DNA from: Actinobacillus succinogenes 130Z
GTDB taxonomy: Bacteria > Pseudomonadota > Gammaproteobacteria > Enterobacterales > Pasteurellaceae
Direction of reading: 5' to 3'
DNA length: 64,000 bases
NCBI RefSeq assembly: GCF_000017245.1
Contig: NC_009655.1
Span: 806,001-870,000 of the forward strand
Positions 60,824-64,000 of this stretch are shown here, piece by piece. Positions within the stretch are counted from its first letter, which is position 1; every line of letters starts with the position of its first letter. The notes under the pieces were generated by a model, which made no database searches, was not told the origin of the DNA, and saw only the letters and a list, made by a program, of their open reading frames with translations. A program made the position numbers and the translations under genes.

Positions 60824-60847
60824 GGCGGGCAGGCATGCCCACCCTAC
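60824..60847 (+). repeat. REP palindrome 4
   Basis: Same sequence as REP 1 (60066-60089), 10 bases after the RAYT stop; it and the following 21 bases repeat the segment before the dapE fragment. Confidence 0.85.
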
Positions 60848-60868
60848 AAATGATGTAAAAAAGGATTT

Positions 60869-61999
60869 ATGAAACATAACATTATTGAATTGGCACAAAA
60901 TTTAATTCGTCGTCCGTCGGTTTCGCCGGATGACCAAGGTTGTCAGCAAATGATTGCGCAACGGTTGGAAAAACTGGGTTTCACCATTGAATGGATGCCC
61001 TTTAACAATACGCTGAATTTGTGGGCGAAACATGGTTGCGGCGCACCTGTTATTGCTTTTGCAGGACATACGGATGTGGTGCCGACCGGCGATAAGAGCC
61101 AGTGGGTTTATCCGCCTTTTGAAGCCGAAATCGTGGACGATATGTTGTACGGACGCGGGGCGGCGGATATGAAAGGTTCGCTGGCGGCGATGGTCGTGGC
61201 GGCGGAAGAATACGTAAAAGCCAACCCGAATCACGCCGGTACGATTGCATTTTTGATTACTTCCGATGAAGAAGCGGCAGCCAAAGACGGCACGGTGCGC
61301 GTGGTGGAAACCCTGATGGCACGCGGAGAAAAGATTGATTTCTGTATGGTGGGCGAACCTTCCAGCTCGAAAACATTAGGCGACATCGTCAAAAACGGAC
61401 GTCGCGGTTCCGTCACGGGTAATCTCTATATCGAAGGCGTTCTGGGACATGTGGCGTATCCCCATTTGGCGGAAAATCCGGTGCATAAAGCGTTGCCGTT
61501 TTTACAGGAGTTAACCGCCTACCAATGGGATAACGGTAATGAATTTTTTCCGCCCACCAGTTTGCAGATCGCCAATATTCAGGCGGGAACCGGTTCCAAT
61601 AATGTGATTCCGGGCGAATTGTACGTGCAGTTTAATTTGCGTTATTGCACGGAAGTGACGGATGAGTTTATAAAAAATACCGTAGCGGAAATGTTGAAAA
61701 AACACGGCTTAGCATATCGTATCGAATGGAATTTATCCGGCAAACCGTTTCTCACCGAACCGGGAAAATTAGTGGATGCCGTGGTAGACAGCCTGGAATC
61801 CGTTGCGGGCGTTAAGCCTAAACTGGACACCGGCGGCGGCACGTCCGACGGACGCTTTATCGCCTTAATGGGAGCGGAAGTGGTGGAGCTCGGCCCGTTA
61901 AACGCTACCATTCATAAAGTGGACGAACGTGTCAGCGTAACGGATTTAGTCACGTTGGGCGCCGTTTATAATCAAATGCTGGTTAACCTTCTTGATTAA
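60869..61999 (+). CDS. dapE: Succinyl-diaminopimelate desuccinylase
   Basis: DapE removes succinate from N-succinyl-L,L-DAP in the lysine and peptidoglycan DAP pathway. The 376-residue M20 metallopeptidase keeps its zinc ligands: His in FAGHTDVVPTGD, Asp in GRGAADMKGSLAAMV, Glu in TSDEEAAAKDG and GEPSS, and His near the end in LNATIHKVDERV. It has the dimerisation domain and the C-terminal GPLNATIHK motif. The first codons are duplicated upstream of the RAYT gene, and REP 4 lies 22 bases before the start, so its transcription probably relies on sequence from the RAYT cassette or upstream. Otherwise intact. Confidence 0.96.
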   Translation: MKHNIIELAQNLIRRPSVSPDDQGCQQMIAQRLEKLGFTIEWMPFNNTLNLWAKHGCGAPVIAFAGHTDVVPTGDKSQWVYPPFEAEIVDDMLYGRGAADMKGSLAAMVVAAEEYVKANPNHAGTIAFLITSDEEAAAKDGTVRVVETLMARGEKIDFCMVGEPSSSKTLGDIVKNGRRGSVTGNLYIEGVLGHVAYPHLAENPVHKALPFLQELTAYQWDNGNEFFPPTSLQIANIQAGTGSNNVIPGELYVQFNLRYCTEVTDEFIKNTVAEMLKKHGLAYRIEWNLSGKPFLTEPGKLVDAVVDSLESVAGVKPKLDTGGGTSDGRFIALMGAEVVELGPLNATIHKVDERVSVTDLVTLGAVYNQMLVNLLD

Positions 62000-62040
62000 T
62001 AGAAGTTACCGTAATGCGACGAGAATGCAGATAACAACAC

Positions 62041-62721
62041 ATGAAATTAACCCCCGAACAATTAACCGGTAAGGTTCGCACGCATTTAGTTTCGCTGCCT
62101 TGCCTTTATTCGCCGAATCATTTTCTGCAGGCACAAACGGTACGGGCATTTCAGGCATTGCAGAAAAGTGCGGTCGAAAACGGTTTTAATTTACAGCCCG
62201 CCAGCAGTTTTCGTGATTTTCAGCGACAGCAGTCGATTTGGAACGGAAAGTTTAACGGCGAACGCAAGGTGCATGATGATTACGGAAATGCGATAAATTT
62301 GACCGCACTTTCGGATTGGGAAAAGTGCCAGGCGATTTTGCGCTGGTCGGCATTGCCGGGCGCCAGCCGTCATCACTGGGGAACGGAAATCGATTTTTGG
62401 GATCCCGACTTGATTCCTGAAGAACAGTCGTTGCAACTTGAACCTTGGGAATACGAACAAGGCGGTTACTTTGCGGATTTAACCGCATGGCTGGCAGACA
62501 ACTTGGCAAAATTCGATTTCGCTTTGCCGTTTATGCAATCGCAAAAGCCGCTCGAGGTGGGACGCGAGCCTTGGCATCTCAGTTATTTACCGCTGGCGGA
62601 ACAAGCGAAAAAGCAGTTTAATTGTGAGGTGCTGATTGCCGGTTGGCAAAATGAAGAAATCGGCGGGAAAGATTGTTTAATTACGCATTTAGATGAGATT
62701 TTCGCACGCTTTATAGTATGA
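62041..62721 (+). CDS. M15 family D-alanyl-D-alanine carboxypeptidase-like peptidase
   Basis: The 226-residue protein belongs to the VanY/M15B peptidases. Zinc and catalytic residues are seen in ASRHHWGTEIDFWD (SxHHxGxxxD type) and EPWHLSYLPL. The N-terminal part has SSFRDFQRQQSIWNGKF, a motif of the family. There is no clear signal peptide, so it may act in the cytoplasm on recycled peptides, which is an inference. It starts 41 bases after dapE, likely in the same transcript. Uptake signals lie near 62166 and 62302. Confidence 0.85.
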   Translation: MKLTPEQLTGKVRTHLVSLPCLYSPNHFLQAQTVRAFQALQKSAVENGFNLQPASSFRDFQRQQSIWNGKFNGERKVHDDYGNAINLTALSDWEKCQAILRWSALPGASRHHWGTEIDFWDPDLIPEEQSLQLEPWEYEQGGYFADLTAWLADNLAKFDFALPFMQSQKPLEVGREPWHLSYLPLAEQAKKQFNCEVLIAGWQNEEIGGKDCLITHLDEIFARFIV

Positions 62722-62723
62722 AT

Positions 62724-62747
62724 GTAGGGTGGGCATGCCTGCCCACC
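62724..62747 (+). repeat. REP palindrome 5
   Basis: GTAGGGTGGGCATGCCTGCC then CACC, three bases past the end of the M15 peptidase gene. Confidence 0.85.
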
Positions 62748-62857
62748 GATAAGTTTGATTCAATTCCAATGTTGGGTTACCTGCGCGCCGATAAGTTTGA
62801 TTCAATTCCAATGTTGGGTTACCGGTCCGCCGATAAATTTGATTTAATTTCAATGGT
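62748..62857 (+). repeat. 42-base tandem repeats between two REP palindromes
   Basis: Two 42-base units (62748-62789 and 62790-62831) start with GATAAGTTTGATTCAATTCC and end in GCGCGCC or GGTCCGCC; a third, diverged unit (from 62832) merges into the next REP palindrome. Ends of the units contain GTTGGGTTACC and GTGGGCTGGC, which look like worn-down REP halves. Confidence 0.8.
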
Positions 62858-62878
62858 GGGCTGGCAAGCCCACCCTAC
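62855..62878 (+). repeat. REP palindrome 6
   Basis: GGTGGGCTGGCAAGCCCACC then CTAC, opposite orientation to REP 5 and two bases before the end of darP (minus strand). Confidence 0.85.
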
Positions 62879-62880
62879 GT

Positions 62881-63426
62881 TTAATCGCTTAAAATCAAAT
62901 CTTTTAAATATTGATAAATTTCACGGTATGCTTTCGGTGCTTTATTTTGTTCTTTTTCTTTTTTCGCTGCGCGCACCAAATTGCGTAAATGCTGGCGATC
63001 CGCCTGCGGATATTCATCGTAAAATTTTGTTAATACCTCGTCATCGCCGACAACCAATTCATCACGCAATTGTTCCAATTTATGCAGCATGGCTTGCTGC
63101 TGATTATGCTTGTTCGCGATTTTATCCAGGCTTTCGCGAATATGATTAATTTCGTCTTCTGTCGCGGAACGTAGTAATTTACCGATAAACTGCAACTGAC
63201 GGCGTTTCGCTTCTTTCACCGAACGGCGCGCTAAATTCACCGCGTCAAGCAAGGTTTCAGCAAGTGTAATTTTGTCTAAATTGGCTTGCGAGAGTTCCAC
63301 TAATCTTGCACCGAGTTTTTTTAATTCTTCCGCGTCGCGCTTAATTTCGCTTTTGCTCACCCAAATGATTTCTTCCTGTTCGTCGTCCGTCCAATCCAAT
63401 TCGGGCTTTTTGCCGCGTTTTTTCAT
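62881..63426 (-). CDS. darP: Ribosome-associated protein DarP (YjgA)
   Basis: DarP binds late 50S assembly intermediates and helps maturation of the peptidyl-transferase centre. The 181-residue protein is mostly helical and charged: KKPELDWTDDEQEEIIWVSKSEIKRDAEELKKLGARLVELS, LDAVNLARRSVKEAKRRQLQFIGKLLR, TKFYDEYPQADRQHLRNLVRAAKKEKEQNKAPKAYREIYQYLK. All are family signatures. It is divergent from pmbA, as in E. coli; the gap between them contains a REP pair. Confidence 0.94.
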   Translation of the reverse strand: MKKRGKKPELDWTDDEQEEIIWVSKSEIKRDAEELKKLGARLVELSQANLDKITLAETLLDAVNLARRSVKEAKRRQLQFIGKLLRSATEDEINHIRESLDKIANKHNQQQAMLHKLEQLRDELVVGDDEVLTKFYDEYPQADRQHLRNLVRAAKKEKEQNKAPKAYREIYQYLKDLILSD

Positions 63427-63493
63427 AAGTTTTTCCTACCTTCTTGAATTTTGCGACATTCTAGCAAATAAGCTACAATGCGACAAATATTCG

Positions 63494-63517
63494 GTAGGGT
63501 GGGCTTGCCAGCCCACC
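63494..63517 (+). repeat. REP palindrome 7
   Basis: GTAGGGTGGGCTTGCCAGCC then CACC. Forms an inverted pair with REP 8. Confidence 0.85.
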
Positions 63518-63535
63518 GTTAACCTAAAGTTATGT

Positions 63536-63559
63536 GGTGGGCTGGCAAGCCCACCCTAC
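63536..63559 (+). repeat. REP palindrome 8
   Basis: GGTGGGCTGGCAAGCCCACC then CTAC, exact complement of REP 7, 18 bases away; a BIME-like pair between darP and pmbA. Confidence 0.85.
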
Positions 63560-63575
63560 GTTTTAAGGAAAACCA

Positions 63576-64000
63576 ATGAAAACAGAACAAAATCCGACCG
63601 CACTTTTGAAGGCGCAGGAACAGGAATTGCGCGAGGCGGTGAGTTATGCCGTCGAAATCGCGACCAAAGCGGGTGCGACGGCGGAAGTCGCTGTCACAAA
63701 GGTGAGCGGTTTGTCCGTTTCCACCCGTTTGCGCGAAGTGGAAAATGTGGAATTTAATAATGACGGCGCGTTGGGTATTTCGGTGTATTTAGGGCAGCAA
63801 AAAGGGAATGCGTCCACTTCGGATTTAAGCCGCGAAGCCATTAAAAATGCGGTGGAATCCGCTTTGGCGATTGCGAAATATACGTCCCCCGACGATTGCG
63901 CGGGTTTGGCGCCGAAAGAACTGATGGCATTCGACGCACCGGATTTGGATTTATACCACCCGTCGGACGTGGATGTGGATGCCGCGGCGGAACTGGCTTT
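63576..64000 (+). CDS. pmbA: Metalloprotease PmbA/TldE, N-terminal part (partial)
   Basis: The reading frame starts at ATG 63576 with AAGGAAAACC upstream and runs off the right edge after 141 codons. The visible part (MKTEQNPTALLKAQEQELREAVSYAVEIATKAGATAEVAVTKVSGLSVSTRLREVENVEFNNDGALGISVYLGQQKGNASTSDLS) matches the N-terminal domain of PmbA/TldE, partner of TldD in cleaving peptides such as microcin precursors. The zinc site would lie outside the window; in the TldD/TldE pair only TldD carries it. Codons 7-10 contain an uptake signal (63595-63604). Divergent from darP. Confidence 0.9.
   Translation, partial: MKTEQNPTALLKAQEQELREAVSYAVEIATKAGATAEVAVTKVSGLSVSTRLREVENVEFNNDGALGISVYLGQQKGNASTSDLSREAIKNAVESALAIAKYTSPDDCAGLAPKELMAFDAPDLDLYHPSDVDVDAAAELA

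Noticed and set aside
62724..62878. Possible CRISPR-like array
   Set aside because: Repeats are adjacent with no unique spacers of constant size, palindromes match the REP family, and no cas genes are near.
62718..63149. 143-residue ORF over the REP and tandem repeat region
   Set aside because: The first part is read from REP and 42-base repeats and the rest is antisense to darP; composition is repetitive and no family is seen.
63272..63757. 161-residue ORF on the plus strand
   Set aside because: It is antisense to darP, then crosses REP 7 and REP 8 and runs in the wrong frame over pmbA.

Overview
The window is a chromosomal segment of a gammaproteobacterium of the family Pasteurellaceae. 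The strongest sign is the Haemophilus-type DNA uptake signal (core AAGTGCGGT or its complement), which I located by eye at more than 45 places in 64 kb, in genes and between them, often as inverted pairs that form transcription terminators. Gene order and protein sequence also fit: a nikKLMQO nickel transporter with a divergent NimR regulator, yheO-tusDCB, the mla cluster, and menFD. The Hin-type signal together with the gene set points towards the Haemophilus/Pasteurella/Basfia/Actinobacillus succinogenes part of the family; I cannot name the species.

Layout. 0-6.3 kb: the 3' end of holA, a tandem glycine riboswitch ahead of an alanine/glycine:sodium symporter, a DeoR-type regulator next to glmS, and an MFS transporter. 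6.3-15.4 kb: corB-like and ypjD genes facing away from ffh, yheO-tusDCB for tRNA 2-thiolation, the rpsF-priB-rpsR-rplI operon with a likely S6:S18 leader, mltF followed by an unrecognised 51-residue basic ORF, and two tRNAs (Arg-UCU, Pro-UGG). 15.5-26 kb: folD, kbp, then the protein quality-control block tig-clpP-clpX-lon, with a clear heat-shock promoter for lon, followed by pbpG and ppiD. 26-29 kb: an internally deleted IS3-family element with target duplication, then a trimeric autotransporter adhesin. 29-39 kb: rpsB-tsf with an S2 leader, an amidohydrolase with a long structured leader, yejM-yejL and divergent yejK, bamE, cpxRA and alaA. 39-47.5 kb: nested palindromes, menFD, mlaFEDCB-ibaG-murA. 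47.6-52.7 kb: the nickel ECF transporter, NimR with an operator inside a 19-bp promoter spacer, yggS and sodC. 52.7-57.7 kb: the thr operon with a thrL leader peptide and attenuator. 57.8-64 kb: bifunctional glutathionylspermidine synthetase/amidase, an ArsC/Spx-like protein, a REP-associated tyrosine transposase (RAYT) embedded in REP palindromes next to a broken second copy of the dapE start, dapE, an M15 peptidase, 42-bp tandem repeats, darP, and the start of pmbA.

Most of the window is ordinary core genome. The accessory or dynamic parts are the IS remnant and adhesin (26.0-28.9 kb), the palindrome cluster (39.26-39.45 kb) and the RAYT/REP zone (60.0-63.6 kb). The RAYT/REP/dapE arrangement is the most unusual structure. 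Several regulatory RNAs (glycine riboswitch, S2 and S6:S18 leaders, thr attenuator, an unclassified 177-nt leader) can be read directly from the sequence. No CRISPR array, prophage, rRNA operon or secondary-metabolite cluster was seen.
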